A DNA stretch of 64,000 nt from the NCBI RefSeq assembly GCF_022458985.1, contig NC_061785.1, forward strand, positions 7,554,204 through 7,618,203. Direction: 5' to 3'. A model generated the notes under the pieces. That model was not told the origin of the DNA. It was given only the letters and a program-made list of their open reading frames with translations, and searched no databases. Shown in pieces: positions 13,501-26,169 of this stretch. Position 1 is the stretch's first letter; each line of letters starts with the position of its first letter. Source of the DNA: Mugil cephalus (lineage: Eukaryota > Chordata > Actinopteri > Mugiliformes > Mugilidae). The translations under genes and the position numbers were made by a program.

Positions 13501-13885
13501 ATCATCTATCATTTTGGAAGCAGCGCGCAAGCTAATGGAACCTCTCTGCATTAACAAATGGGGCAACCGAAGAATGTTTTATTTGCATCAGGCCATTGTT
13601 TGATCCATAAAAGAAAGGGGGGGAAAAAAAATCAAAAATGATGAAGGTGCAGGAAAGAAAAAAAAAGTGTTCGTCTCCTATTGAAGACAGCAGCAGTCGT
13701 GGCAAAGGCGTAAACAATGCAGCGCCGCATACAGCTAGGAGACTCCGTGGAGCCATCGCCATGGCAACCCCATTTTCTAGTCATATCTTTAATGAAAAGG
13801 TAATGAGAGAAACATAACAGTCCCAACTTCATTACCGGAGTAAAGATTCAGTAATAAAAACTAAATCAGAATGTCTGTCATTTGG

Positions 13886-13888
13886 AGG

Positions 13889-13926
<38 letters not shown>
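13886..13926. repeat. (CAG)n microsatellite with TAG interruptions
   Basis: A run of CAG triplets broken twice by TAG. No supported reading frame passes through it, so it is not a polyglutamine tract. Confidence 0.85.
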
Positions 13927-13928
<2 letters not shown>

Positions 13929-14312
13929 CACAGCAGTTATAAGAACAGACTTATGGTCATTGGTAAAGAAGGAGATGTATTTCTGGTCAGTCTTGCCTCC
14001 TTTCGTTGTTTAATGTTTAAAAATCTCAGCTTTTCAATATGTGATATTAAGCATTTAGCATACCAGCGACATGTACACTTTACAGACCACACACATTACA
14101 CAGTATGCCAATATGACATTTTAAATGCTCTTGTTTGTAATAAATTATGATTAAATAAAGCTGGAGGGTGAGACATATATAGTAAATTAAGATATTAACA
14201 TTGTACTCTTGCCAAATAGCTTGCTGATCAAGTTAATGGGCGCATGGTAGTGGGAAAATATAACAACTATGGGAATGTCGGAGAACCTGGGGTTACGGTT
14301 ATAACTACAGTT

Positions 14313-14433
<121 letters not shown>

Positions 14434-14559
14434 TTATGATTAAATGAAGCCAGAGTGTGACACATATACAGTAAATTAACATTGCACTCTTACCAAACAG
14501 CTTCTTGATGTATATGGTTGTCATGTGCTATGTCATGTTCTTATTTGTCTACTTTGTAT

Positions 14560-14717
14560 TTCTCTTTTATATTTTTATATATTCTCAACGTTTGCACATT
14601 CTTGTTTACATTTTTTTGTTTAGCTGCTGCACCGTAGGCCTTTGAGGATGGTAATTTCAACCCTGTATTGTGTTGCACATGTCAGAATTGACAATAAAGT
14701 TGACTTGACTTGACTTG
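14560..14717 (+). repeat. LINE-type 3' tail
   Basis: Ends GTCAGAATTGACAATAAAG followed by TTGACTTGACTTGACTTGA, the usual form of an L2-like retroelement 3' end. No reverse-transcriptase sequence remains. Confidence 0.5.
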
Positions 14718-15010
14718 ATTCAGTTAATGGGCGCGTGGTAAATTTTCGCTGTATTTTCCATACTTGTGTTTCCATGTGTCATGTGTGGTGACAATCCTGC
14801 ACTGGCGCATTGGAAGCAACTAGTTATATCTCAGTCAGTAAGTGTTGTTTGTCAGAGATTAAAAGGAAATCAAGTGCAGTGTCACAAGTGGGAAAATATA
14901 ACAATGGGAATAGTGGAGAAAAACCGAGGTTATGGATATAACTACAGTTTTATGAATCCTCTATCTATCTATTCATATTAAATTATGATTAAATAAAGCT
15001 GGAGTATAAG

Positions 15011-15046
15011 ACCTATAGCAACTAGTTGCAACTAGTTGCTATAGGT
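15011..15046. repeat. 36-base perfect palindrome
   Basis: ACCTATAGCAACTAGTTG at 15011-15028 is followed directly by its reverse complement (15029-15046), with no spacer. It sits between two copies of the local repeat unit. It can form a cruciform or hairpin. Confidence 0.9.
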
Positions 15047-15438
15047 TGCTATAGGTCAGGCAGTCAGGCAATAAGTGTTGTTTGTCAAGGAAATCAAGTG
15101 TAGTGACACAAGTGGGAAAATATAACAACTATGAGAATGGCGGAGAAACTGGGGTAACGGATGCAACTCCAGTTCTATGAATCCATTATCAATGGCGGTC
15201 AGAAGAAATGAGGTAAAACCTAGAGAGCATAATTTTATGTTTTTACTCTGCTCGCCAGAATGTAGCCTCAGATGAAACACGGGCACATTTTAAGTTGCTT
15301 TGCACACCTGCTACAAGCGGTACCACTTGGAGTTAAGTTTCTCAACACCTATAAATCATGATCATGAATGTTCCACAGCTCTTTTTTTTCCAAAGTTTTT
15401 CTTCTGTTTGGTTTCAGGCTAGCCAGCCTACAAGTTAT

Positions 15439-15748
15439 ACACTGATCAGCCACAACATTAAAACCGGCAGGGGAAGTAAATAACGTTTACCCATCTTGTG
15501 ACAATTCAGTGGTCTGCTGGGAAACTTTTGGACCTGGAATTGGTGCGGATGTTACTTAGACATGTACCATCCACAAAAAGGGTTTATAGGACCCATAGGC
15601 CCCCATTAACCATCCTGATGCCAGACACCACCACAGGACACCCTCAGGAGGCCCATGTCCATCCTCTGATGAGTCACAACTGTGTTGGAAGCTCAAAGGA
15701 GACCTACACAACATTAGGAAGGTGGTCATAATGTTATGGCTGGTCAGG
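15439..15748. mobile_element. family B short inverted-repeat element, full copy
   Basis: Starts ACACTGATCAGCCACAACAT and ends with the inverted GTCATAATGTTATGGCTGGT. About 310 bases, non-coding. It is one of nine copies in this window that share inner blocks such as CTGCTGGGAAACTTTTGG and CCACAGGACACCCTCAG. Such sequences are very common in teleost genomes. Confidence 0.7.
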
Positions 15749-18700
15749 TTTGGTCTCTTAAACCATAAAGCCGTGGCCTGCATAAGTAAATAAATGAATC
15801 AAAAGACACTAAATCACCTAGGATCTAGATTACGTTTCACAGTACATGTGATACATTTGATGCACTGTTAAAGCAAAAACATTGATTAACAACTTTTTGT
15901 AATGAATCTCTCGTCATCTGCCACTGTAAAATATGAAGCTCTGAAGTTTTGCATTTGCAATAAAATTGATTCTGTAACTTCTGTAATTGTATCCAATTCA
16001 TGTGGTGCAACTGTAGATCTATTAATCGGATCACATTTCTTTCTGATATGGCGCTGAGTGATCATCAACTACATGGCTGCTACGCAACAGCAAAAGGGCA
16101 CTATGTGTTAGCTCCCCTCACAGTCCCATTACATACATATTTGACTAAAGAGATATTACATACGTGAGTGGAGTGGCAAAAAAAAAAAAAAAAAAAAAAA
16201 ATGAGAATTTCAAATGATCAAATCCTCGCAGGACAGTCTTTGCATTTTTACACCACGGCCGCGGCTCTCCTCTCTTTACATTTTTTCCACATTAAGAATC
16301 CCCACATTCATCTTGTTTGTTTAATTGGATATGACCTCTGGAAGGGGTCGCCCTCCAGAAAATGAGATGTGGTCTCCTCTCCCAGCCCCCGTAAGGCAAA
16401 ACATGCGTCACACTTGAATCTCGCCGCCGCAGTTTACCTTGTCGTCCTCTCCTCATTACCACAGTAACCTTGTGATCTGGCCAATTTTTCAGCCGTAATG
16501 ATGCATGATATTCTGAAAGTAATTTTTAATCTGGACCGGGGAGATCCAGCTGCCAGGTATCAAAGCGTTTGGCTGCCTTCGGTGGCGTACAAAGTCCACC
16601 AGTAGCCAGCCTTTTCTCACCTCCTCCTCCACCTCCTCCTCCTCCTCCTCCTCCCCCCACACAGCCCTCAGACATCTTCCATGCATAATTAGGTGGAGTC
16701 CTGTGAGAATTGCAGGGATTTTTTTTTTTTTTATGGGATTTTAAAGAAGCACAGAGTAATGTATTATTGTTTCGACGACAAGTGGTCCCTGCTGGAGCCA
16801 GGCACTGTGAGAGCCTCGACTGATCCCTGTCATAATATAACCAAGGCTTGGCATTTTGTCAAGCAGTGCTGAGATTTATTCCTACCCTGCTGCAATTTAA
16901 TTTTAACAATCTCTCTTTGAGGACAGGCAAACAGGCAGAAATGCTAACTGTGGTGATATCAGAGTGGAGTCGCTGCCAAAATAAAAAGAATGATAAGAAT
17001 GATGCCTTGGGCTACAACCCAGATCTGCTATGAATACATTCAAGGATAATTGTGCACAGTGACTGGACCGCCGTGTTTACAAAGGCGCATTAACGCCAAA
17101 GCCAAGACGGTCCGGGCAGGAAGAATGTACAGAGCGAGCAGAGGGATGCGTCTGTGTGAATGCATTCTTTCCTCATTGTCCTCTCAGACAGGAGGATCAT
17201 TACTGGCTGGACACATGCTCTGGCAGCGGCGGCCTTCATTATTATGCAGCGGTCGACACAGGTTTAACAAAGAGAAATTTGTCTAGTATTTGTTTATCTG
17301 GGAGAGCAGAGTCTGGCACGGCAGCGCTGGCAGCGGAAACAGCAGGCGAAGGTGGATTGACACTCAAGTAAGTTGGCGGATGCTCACCGCCCCGCGGCCC
17401 CCGCAATCCCCCTCCTCTGCCACCTCCTCCACCACCACCACCAGCAGCAGCAGCAGCAGCCTCTTACGCTTCCCACAGGTGCACCACTTTCTCTACCTCA
17501 CACATCAAAAAAAAAAAAAAGAGGGGGGGGCTGCAGGGCGAGACGCAGAAGAGCAGCGTGGCACATGCAGTAGTTCGTCTTCAGCTGCGTCCTGTGTTCA
17601 AAAGGAGATGCTGCGTGATTCATTTCCAGAGGATCGCACTTAATATCGGACAGAAAAGATTCTTCTCTCAGAAAGTGAGAGAAGTCCAATGCAAAAAAAA
17701 AGTACATTATCTCCTCTGTGGAGTAGGTGTGGCGGCACTTATTGAGTTTTTTTCTCCCCCCCTCCTCACACGAGCTCCGTTGCAGTGAAGAGGGTGGGGT
17801 GCTCGGCTCGTCCTTGACCTCCCGGTGAACCAGATACATCGGGAGTCTGTTGCTGAGGGGGGGGGGGGATTAAAATCATGCAACAATGAGGCGCTGCAGG
17901 AGCCGTATACAGCATGCAACACCAATATAATGCCGTCCGGCTGTTTCATCTGCAGCGCATCTCTCAGAGTCTCGCGTTCTCCCTTCCGTCGGGTCAACAC
18001 AGAGGGTCAGCGTTGACTCTTTTTTTATTTTTATTTTTTTATTTTTCCTTCCTCCACCCTCGCTGAGGTCTTACAGAGGAGATAAGAGACATGCTCTCTA
18101 CGCCTCTGAGGCATCATCACAGCGAAGCGCGCTATCCTGCCGCACATCCAGGGAGTGCTGTGAGTGCTGCACCCTTGTCTTATTACAGACAGCAGGTGCA
18201 GATGGTTAAAGGCAGGTGCTCGGTGGAAAAAAAAAAAAAAGAAAAAAAGAAAAAAGAGGGAAACAAGAAGAAGGGAAAAAAAAGAGAAAAAGAACAAGGC
18301 ACCTGGCCTCTCTGTTGTAGCAGTCTGGGGCTGCTCTCGCTATGATTAGCTTTGTTTCTCCAACAGAGCGCGGCGAGGAACAAGACCCACAACTTCATTA
18401 AGGTGGAGCACAGCACCCCTTCTTTTTTTTTTTTCTTTTGCTTTTGTCCCACACTTGACTGCGCTAAGTTGGAGGAGGACATGGTGTCTGCGAGGATCGG
18501 CCTTTTTATTATAAGGCTCTGTCTGTCGCCGGTGCGGTTCCTGTCCCCCCCTCCTCGCAAGAAAAGTGCTATAATCTGATGGCGGCTCTATCGAGTCAAG
18601 ACGAGCGAGCGCTGAAAAAAAGCCCTCGCCTGATTTCACAAAGGCCCGGAGACGCCCAGAGCTGACCTGACAAGCCGCAATAAGCTGCAGGAGTTTGGCT

Positions 18701-21027
18701 GAGATTCAGCGCGCCTTTCTAGCCCCCCCTCCCATCCCTTCCCCTTCCCTCCCCTCCTCCTAACTTTGTTATTTGAGCTTGAATGTGCAGGTGGTGAGCT
18801 CTCCGCACAGGCAGACCAGCGCAATCACCGGTACCATGTCTTTAAGGCGCCACGGCGCATCTTCAAGGACGGGCAGAGGAAATGAGCGCTAATAGCGTGT
18901 TTGTATTGTCGGAGCCCGTATGCCAACAGATTTGCTTTATTCATGGCCTCGCTTCATGTGCCAGCCAACCATTTAATAATTGAAGGAATTATCAGGCCAG
19001 CGGATCCAAAGCCCCCCAGAAATGTGTCATGCCCCTGAGCACAGCCTGCAGAAAAGACGGAAGGAGAGAAAAAAAGAAAAAAAAAAAACATGGCGAAAGA
19101 GGGGCCTCCTGATTCCGTGTGTGCGCGCAGCAACGAAATCCAGCAGTGTTCCACCTACATACTAAGACACACACAAAGTTAAAGCACAGAGGTTGATGAT
19201 GCCACGAACGGCAAGCCTTGACTGGCAGAATATCAATACCTCATAACAGCGGGAGCCCATGCATGTCAGATAAATTTATGATTCCCTCCAAAAGCCGCTC
19301 TCCTATTTTCCTCCGCATCAGAATGGGTGTTTTTGATGTAGCTAGATTTCACCATGCAGCTTGGCTAGTGTCCCTCGTACAAAGAATGTGACTGACGCAA
19401 CATTAATCTCCAAACAAAGAGACTGGCACAACTACTCTGCACAATTTCAGGGCTATGAGGTGGCAACGTCAGTCTCAATTTCTCACTGCTCCTTCACAGG
19501 CTGCTCCACTTTCTCCGAATTCTCATTTAGATCAAACAAAACACTCCGGAAAGGAGGTGAAACGGTACCGTTTAAATCCGTGACACACATGCACACGGGG
19601 GACCTCCTTCTCATTTTCTAAACAGAGAGTCGGCGGCAAGAAGTTTTTTAAAATTTGCCATAATAAGGTGTGACCTACATGGGAGGGAGCCAGAGCCCGA
19701 ACTCCAGCTCCCAGCTAGATCCCTGCCTACTGTGCATTCCAAAATGCACGGCATGAACATTAAGGAGGGGAGAGCTTCTCCTTTAAGACATAATTTAGAC
19801 ATAATTCTCTCATGGCTGACACACAACTCTTCCCGGAGCATAGGTTAGAATACATACCGCATCCTTCAAGGCGAAAAAGCATGAAGTATTTATTTTACTG
19901 ATGCACTGTTCGGTACATTTAAAAAAAAAAGAAGAAGAAGAAGAAGAAAAAAAAAGTTGCCAACACACCAGCCAGAGGTTGTAACATAATATAATCTCTC
20001 TGACACTGACATATGAAATACATTCCTAAGCTGACACTCATGAATAATGTCAGCTGTTTGGAGAACTCCGAGGTCTATTTTCAAATAGGTTTCAGCTGCA
20101 GCGCTGCACAACAACTATCCCGCTGTTTGTGTTGCGCCGAGAGACGAATGCGATGCATCTTTCATGAGGACGGGATGCTGTAACATGTATGTTTAAGGAA
20201 AACACGTGTATATGAATTTCAGGAAGGAAGGAAGGAAGGAAGGAAGGAAGGAAGAGGAAGATTCCAACATAATGATTTGTCTGAGGACTTAGTGAGAAAC
20301 TAAAAAATAGATGCTTCACATTGCAGCGAGGTGTTTTGAGATGTTTTTTTTTTTTTTATTGCAGTCGTTCAGTCTGTCCACCATGAAAGAGAGGGCAAGC
20401 TATTCTTCTGTGTGGACTAAGGGGGCCTCATTAAGGCCTAGGGAGGGGTCCCCCCCACATCCAGGCCTTCCAGCCTCTGAAACATATTGTTATTTTTCTG
20501 ACAGTGATTTTTTTGCTGCTCTGGCCAGGTGCCCGCTTGAGCTCAGGGGACGTTGTTCAAGAGAAACGAGGAGTGAAGAAGCAGCAGTCAGACAAACAGA
20601 ACGGCCATCAAAAAAAAAAGAAAAAAAGACCTTTCCAACGGCATTCCACACATTTTTGACTTTGTCACAGTAAATGAAGCACAGCCGTTGCCAATAACAG
20701 GAGTTGTTGTGGTGCTCGAGTGTCTGAGGAAGCTGTGACACTGAGTCAGCGTCCGTGATATCAGGAGCCGGATAAAGAGTGAAGATCAGCATCCGCCATT
20801 ATTTACGGCCGGGTTTGTGCCAAGACAAATGCCAAAATGAAACAATTTGCAGTGTATTTTATTTAATGTCAAAATGAAGGGACGTGAAGTGGCCTGTTAT
20901 TTCTCTTATTTGTTTTTTGTCAATGCACTTTGCAACTCCATTGTATTTTATCCAATGATGGGGCAAATCTTAATTATTTGGTCTTTCTCTTAGCTAATCC
21001 AACAGCGCAGATAAAAGAAATGGCATA
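15749..21027. other. intergenic, no supported gene; CpG-richer centre
   Basis: 16.4-19.0 kb is richer in CpG and GC, with pyrimidine runs and A/G runs, but no exon with splice signals and coherent translation was found. 16480-16600 and 18930-19000 (for example CATTTAATAATTGAAGG) read like conserved non-coding DNA. The rest is plain. Confidence 0.45.
20221..20255. repeat. (GGAA)n microsatellite
   Basis: About eight GGAA units. No gene context. Confidence 0.9.
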
Positions 21028-22090
21028 CCGTATTTCCTCTAATAGTGGCCACTGCAATTAATAGCTGGGTGTCATAATGACCGGGGGCGTGGCTTACACA
21101 AAAAGGCAGGCCTCAACTACAGGCAGCGTGCGCTAGTAGTCAGCCAGTTATTGATGTAGTAACACACAGGTACCACAGATGGCGGTAGCTGCGTTTGACG
21201 TGTCACATGGACCCAGATTTTCAAAGAAACACTGTCAAAACAACAGAGAGCTTTAGCAGCGTGGCGCAAACAAGAGATGCGAACTTGAACGGGTAAGGTT
21301 TTGTAATATGCAGAGCAAAATACGGGAGAAGAAGCTGTTACACGCCTTAATATTGACCCGCGGAGAATAAGTTGTTTTGACACCGGGACGGTTACTAGTG
21401 ATGTTCGATACCACTAATTTCCTTTCTGATCCGATACTGAGTAAAATACAGGCTGGTATCGGCAATACCGATAGAAGAGAGCTGGAAACGGGCGAAATGG
21501 CTACCGTTAGTCAAGCAGACACATATTGCCACTGCCGAGCGATGATCGGCGACATTAAATATTTTAAAAAAAGAAAATAAAAAATAGGATGTCCATCTAC
21601 CGACCGAGGTATGACGGCTCCGGCCACTGAGTGGGATCGATCACCCATTTCTCAGTCGGTAGATGGGCATACGGCTCCTATTTTTATTATTTTTTTGGTA
21701 GGTAAATGGTAGGAAAACTTTGAGCGAATATACTGGTACGTAAAGGTATGAAATAGTGATGTGCGGATCGATACCGAAACGTCGATACTTCCGATACCAG
21801 GTCTTCACGCTCTAAAATAGTTTCTCAAATCAAATTCGAGGGGATGTAGAAACACAGTGGAGAGCACAGTGTCACAATTAAGATGCACGCTTTCATTTTA
21901 TAGTAGTCCTTAATAGTTAAACAATCATTTGTTTTAATGGTCTTCTTATTTTACTCATTCATTCGCCGATACCAGCCTGAATTAGTATGAAACAAAGGGA
22001 ATTAGAAATAAAGGCCTGCCTCCAATAATGGCCGGGTGTTCTGGGTGGCTGAGTAAATAAAGGCCCCGGCCACTATTAAAGAGAATACGG
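21028..22090. mobile_element. 1.06-kb inverted-repeat element, TA-flanked, with nested repeat
   Basis: The left end, CCGTATTTCCTCTAATAGTG, and the right end, CACTATTAAAGAGAATACGG, are inverted over about 23 bases with the element flanked by TA on both sides, as for Tc1/mariner-type insertions (inference). Inside, 21397-21990 has inverted GATACC-rich sequence (CAGGCTGGTATCGGC against GCCGATACCAGCCTG). A separate hairpin pairs CCATCTACCGAC (21593-21604) with GTCGGTAGATGG (21655-21666). Confidence 0.6.
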
Positions 22091-22092
22091 TA

Positions 22093-25000
22093 TATATGTA
22101 TATTTTTTTAAAGTGTATATTTTTTTAAAGCGTAAAATGAAACTTCAACACACAAATGCACCCCCTTCCACAGAGACCTCTCAAACCCAACCATCACCCA
22201 CTTCCACCCCCCCATCCCTCACCCCCCTCCGTCCCCTGACTTCAACCCCATCTGTTCCTCTGTTGGAACAGCGCGGAGGGAGAGGGGGGAAGGAGGAGGA
22301 AGAGAGGCTGCTTCTGCTGCTGACGAGGTGAGGAGAAAATCAGGGAAGCAGGAGGAGGTGCAGGTGACAGGGAGGGACAGTTGACGATGACGGCTGTGAA
22401 AGAGGCAAAGAAGAGGAAAGGAGGCCACAAAAAAAAAAAAAAAAAAGCTCGGCCACTTGACAAATTGCTTGTTTGGTGCCTCTGAATGTACAGCGGCGTC
22501 ACGGGCAGGTGTGATCCCGTGGCTCAGAAGAGAATAAAAGGACCGATTCTTTTGACAGGTTGTGTGACGCCGAGACAGTTTGAGATCGAATAAAAGGCCG
22601 GCCGTTGATGTAATAATCCAAAGGATTGCGGTGGCAGCGTTAATCTGTGACTTTAAGGGTCAACTCGCGCCAAATTCCAAATGTGCAGTTTACAAAGTCG
22701 GCTGAACAATGAAACCCGAAGATGACGTTCCTGTCTGTCGTTTTCGTCTCAGAGAACTGCCACGGAGCATACGTCTCCTGTCACTTTCCCAGGCTCAAAA
22801 AAAGGGTTTCGTCCCCTTCTGTGTGGCCGTGCGTGGGACAGCGTCGTCCCTCCCCCCTTGACCCGCGGTTGCAACTCAGATTGACATCTCCAGAAAAGCC
22901 CCTTGTTTTGTCTCCAGAACTCGTCCTTAGGCAAAGGTCAAGGTTCAGCTTGCAGCGGGAGGGTGGGAGAGATTCCACCGACCACATACGGAGGCAAATT
23001 AGTGGCCCCGGCCGCGCCTATTGGGCAGATTGCTCGCTCGTATGACAAACATATCCTCCTCCACGAAACGAACGCGCGCTGTTTGTTTATCAGGTATTTA
23101 GTCGATACCTAAACGTTGCATTATGCATGAGGCTACACAATGCTTAATTACACTTGCAGGATTTGGATTCCTCATTCAAATTAGGCTGTTTGATAGTATT
23201 CTCAAGAGAAAATGTGTAGTTACTGTACTATTTTCATTTGGCGTAGGAACTCCTGTTTACATGTAAAACCAAGAAGGGATGCAAAGTCAAAAAAAAAAAA
23301 AAAAAACAACTTCTTGTTCTGTCATCTAAAAAAAGAAAAAATGCTTTTACTGCGAGACTTTACACAGTCACGCAAAGAGAGTTTCTCCTTCTTCACGGTA
23401 TAATGACATCATGAAAGCTTGGGTTTGTGAATTCCAAATCCTATTTACCTCTCCGCAACATTAAAGGTCCTCAGCGAGGAGCACCGCGCTCGAAAACTAT
23501 TTGATGAGGAAGCTTTTGAAATACTGATTTGAATGTGAAATTGAGAGGCAAGTCGCGGAGGCTTCTGTCACTGTTTCTCTCTTTTAATCCGAACTTCTTC
23601 ATCTAGGGGCATGGAGAGGAGCGGAAAGGAAGGACGGGAGGGAGGGAGGGAGATGTGTGTGTGTGTGTTGTGTGTGGGGGGGTGTAACTGTACATGTGCA
23701 CACATTTTAGAATGGGAGTGCATGTTTTTGCGCCTGTGTGTGTGTGTGTGTTTTGAGCGAGGTGATAGACGGCTTGATTTTCGAGCCACTGCAAACAAGC
23801 CAGAGCCTTGTTAACGACGCCACTCAGAGTTAACGCTCAAAACAACTTTCAACTCAAATCCGCTTTTCAGGAAAAGTCTGAATTCCACGCCTGTTACCGC
23901 GGAATAAATGCTGATCCGCGCTCTACCTCAGTGTGGTGGCGGAATCGTTTTGGCAGCGACTACAGATTCCCTTTCAAACGTGGTGAAACATAGCGCGCGC
24001 GGCGAGTGTATACCTTGGGAAAATGCATTTCCATAACCTGTCATTTTCACGGGGGGCAGCCGTCACACGCGCGCACATTTCCACAGAAGTTCTCTGACAA
24101 CGCCGGGCAACCTGCGCCACTCATTCAGGAGAACTGCAGCACAGGCGTCCACTGCAAAGATTCAACCGACAAAGACGCCAGGAAAGCTTCCCACAGCGGC
24201 GCTGAGAGCTCACTGTGCGGCCAGGTTGCCCTCTACTGGCCTAGTTTTTATTATTTTTTATTTATTTTTTATTTTTTTAAATGTAGCAGTCAAGACAAGT
24301 TTACCTGCTTCCAGGCACAATTTTAAATCCCGGATTTACATTTTAATATATAGCGCTTACACCAGACTTCACAGCAGGTGTTAATCTATGGCAAAGAGGT
24401 TTGATTGAAAATAAAAATCTAAAATAAATCAAATAAAATGCCACTTTGTGTAAATGTGGACACACGAGGAAGAGGTTGTGTGATGTAAAGAGTGGATTAG
24501 TTTTATTGGCTGGTTTGTTATTAAATGTAAATAATCCATATCGAGGACTCAAGACTACGATCTGGCATAACATTATGACCACCTTCCTGACATTGTGCAG
24601 GTCTCCCTTGTGCCTCCAGAACTGTTGTGACCCATCAGACAATGGACATGGGCCTTCTGAGGCAACACGTTAAACTACTGTGTGTGTGCGCGTGGCAAAA
24701 ATGCGATTTACTTCTCCTGCCAGTGGTCGTAATGTTGTGCCCGATCGGTGTACCTTCGGCGATAAATAATTTAAGCGGCGGAATCGTTTATTTCTTTTCC
24801 ACTCGCTTCCGTTCTGCACGGAAAGACAGTGGATTGGGCGTGAAAGATCCTGTGTGAACAACACTGCGAGGCAAGAATGTTTAATTCAGCCTCCTCCTTC
24901 CCACAAGGTGTGACAGGAACAGAAACACCATCATTCCCTTCGCACGGGGAAATCCTGAGCCCACTGACACAAATCTTTACATTCGAATGCAACACGCTTC

Positions 25001-25672
25001 CTACATGCAGCAGTTTGTCGAACTAATCCCTTGACAAATGCAAAAACACTTTTCTGCGGGACTCTCAAATCGAGACAGTGCTAGGAATGTTCCCCACACC
25101 ACCTTGACAAAGAAATGAGGCAACAGCACTGCAAGTTATTTTCACATCTTAGAAGGAGGAGGAGGCGGGAGGGGGGGATTTTTTTTGTGCTGCAGGAGTT
25201 TCATCCCCATTCTCCAGTTTCTAAAGTGCCTCCCATGTGGATTCCTTTGCCATGACACAGGTTTTTGTATTTCTCTGGGGCTGCGGCGGCTCGTGCTCCA
25301 TCAGCATGACTGATCTCATTTATCCTAGTCGCATCCAAAGAGGCCCGAGGAGCCGGGGGGGGGGGGTTCAGCAGCCCCAGCACTGTTAGCGCAAAAGAAC
25401 ACAGATCAGTGAGGAGACGGAGAACGAGTGAATGTGAACAGTTTGCGTTTAGGATTTTGCTACGCGAGGGACTCCCGGGTGCAGGAGATGCACGGTGGTT
25501 CGTAATGGGATAAAAAAAAAAAAAAAAAAAAACAATAAAAGCATCCGCTGCACTGCATCTGCTTATCCACCGGATTTCAATATTAGTCTGTCAATAAATC
25601 CTGCTGCGATGTCAACGAGGCAGCAACAAACAAACTGCCTTAATTATGAATTAGAGAATCTTTATTAGTTCC
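22093..25672. other. intergenic, no supported gene
   Basis: Includes A/G-rich runs near 22260-22440, a TG-rich stretch at 23650-23755, a CpG-richer patch at 23900-24150 and the short family B copy at 24556. No coding signal. Confidence 0.45.
24556..24752. mobile_element. family B element, shortened copy
   Basis: Both ends are present (GATCTGGCATAACATTATGA and GTCGTAATGTTGTGCCCGAT), but about a third of the interior is missing and is replaced by a TG-rich run. Inner block CAATGGACATGGGCCTTCTG is shared with other copies. Confidence 0.65.
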
Positions 25673-25680
25673 CTTTAGAG

Positions 25681-25999
25681 CAGGAATCTTCAACGTTTTT
25701 CAGGCCAAGGATTAAGTAGGGACACCCTACCTACTATATGTGTTATATATTAGTCTCGGCCTAATGCTATTTATAAATACAAATTATTATTTTTCATTTT
25801 GCATTAAATATTAAGCTATCCCTTGACTAAAATGTGTTGGATTTATGTTAATGTTTATTCAAAGACATTTAAATTTGTCGGGGAAAATTAAAAAAAAAAA
25901 AAATATAAAAAATGTCTGATCAACCAAAGATTTTGTGACCCCTCTGCAGTACCTCCATGGACCTCCTAGGGGTCACGGACCCCCTGTTGAAGACCGATG
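25681..25999. mobile_element. hAT-like short element with perfect 8-base target duplication
   Basis: Starts CAGGAATCTTCAACG, ends GTTGAAGACCGATG, and is flanked on both sides by CTTTAGAG (25673-25680 and 26000-26007). 319 bases, AT-rich centre, no coding. Related copies at about 44225-44430 and 48057-48445. Confidence 0.82.
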
Positions 26000-26169
26000 C
26001 TTTAGAGTTTCCTGTGCGTTTAAATATAATCTTAAATTCTTAGAAATGGAATTTGCAAACCACTGTAGCCAGAACTGATGCCCACTCTCATTTATTCGCA
26101 AAGAAAAAGCTTAAAAATAAACAACGTTTTACACGAAATCTTCAGCAGAGACGTTTATTTATGTGCTGC

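Larger units (their letters stand above)
8624..14229. other. intergenic, no supported gene
   Basis: Apart from the two candidate elements listed, it holds poly(A)/poly(G) runs (for example 9992-10009), a CAG microsatellite near 13.9 kb and ordinary AT-rich DNA. The 129-residue frame at 10671-11060 has a low-complexity hydrophobic composition typical of AT-rich noise. Confidence 0.5.

Noticed and set aside
13886-13926. Possible polyglutamine tract
   Set aside because: The CAG run is broken by TAG and is in no frame with splice sites or conserved sequence.
22242-22502. Proline/serine-rich minus-strand frames over A/G-rich DNA
   Set aside because: Composition follows the purine-rich run; no conserved sequence or exon signals.
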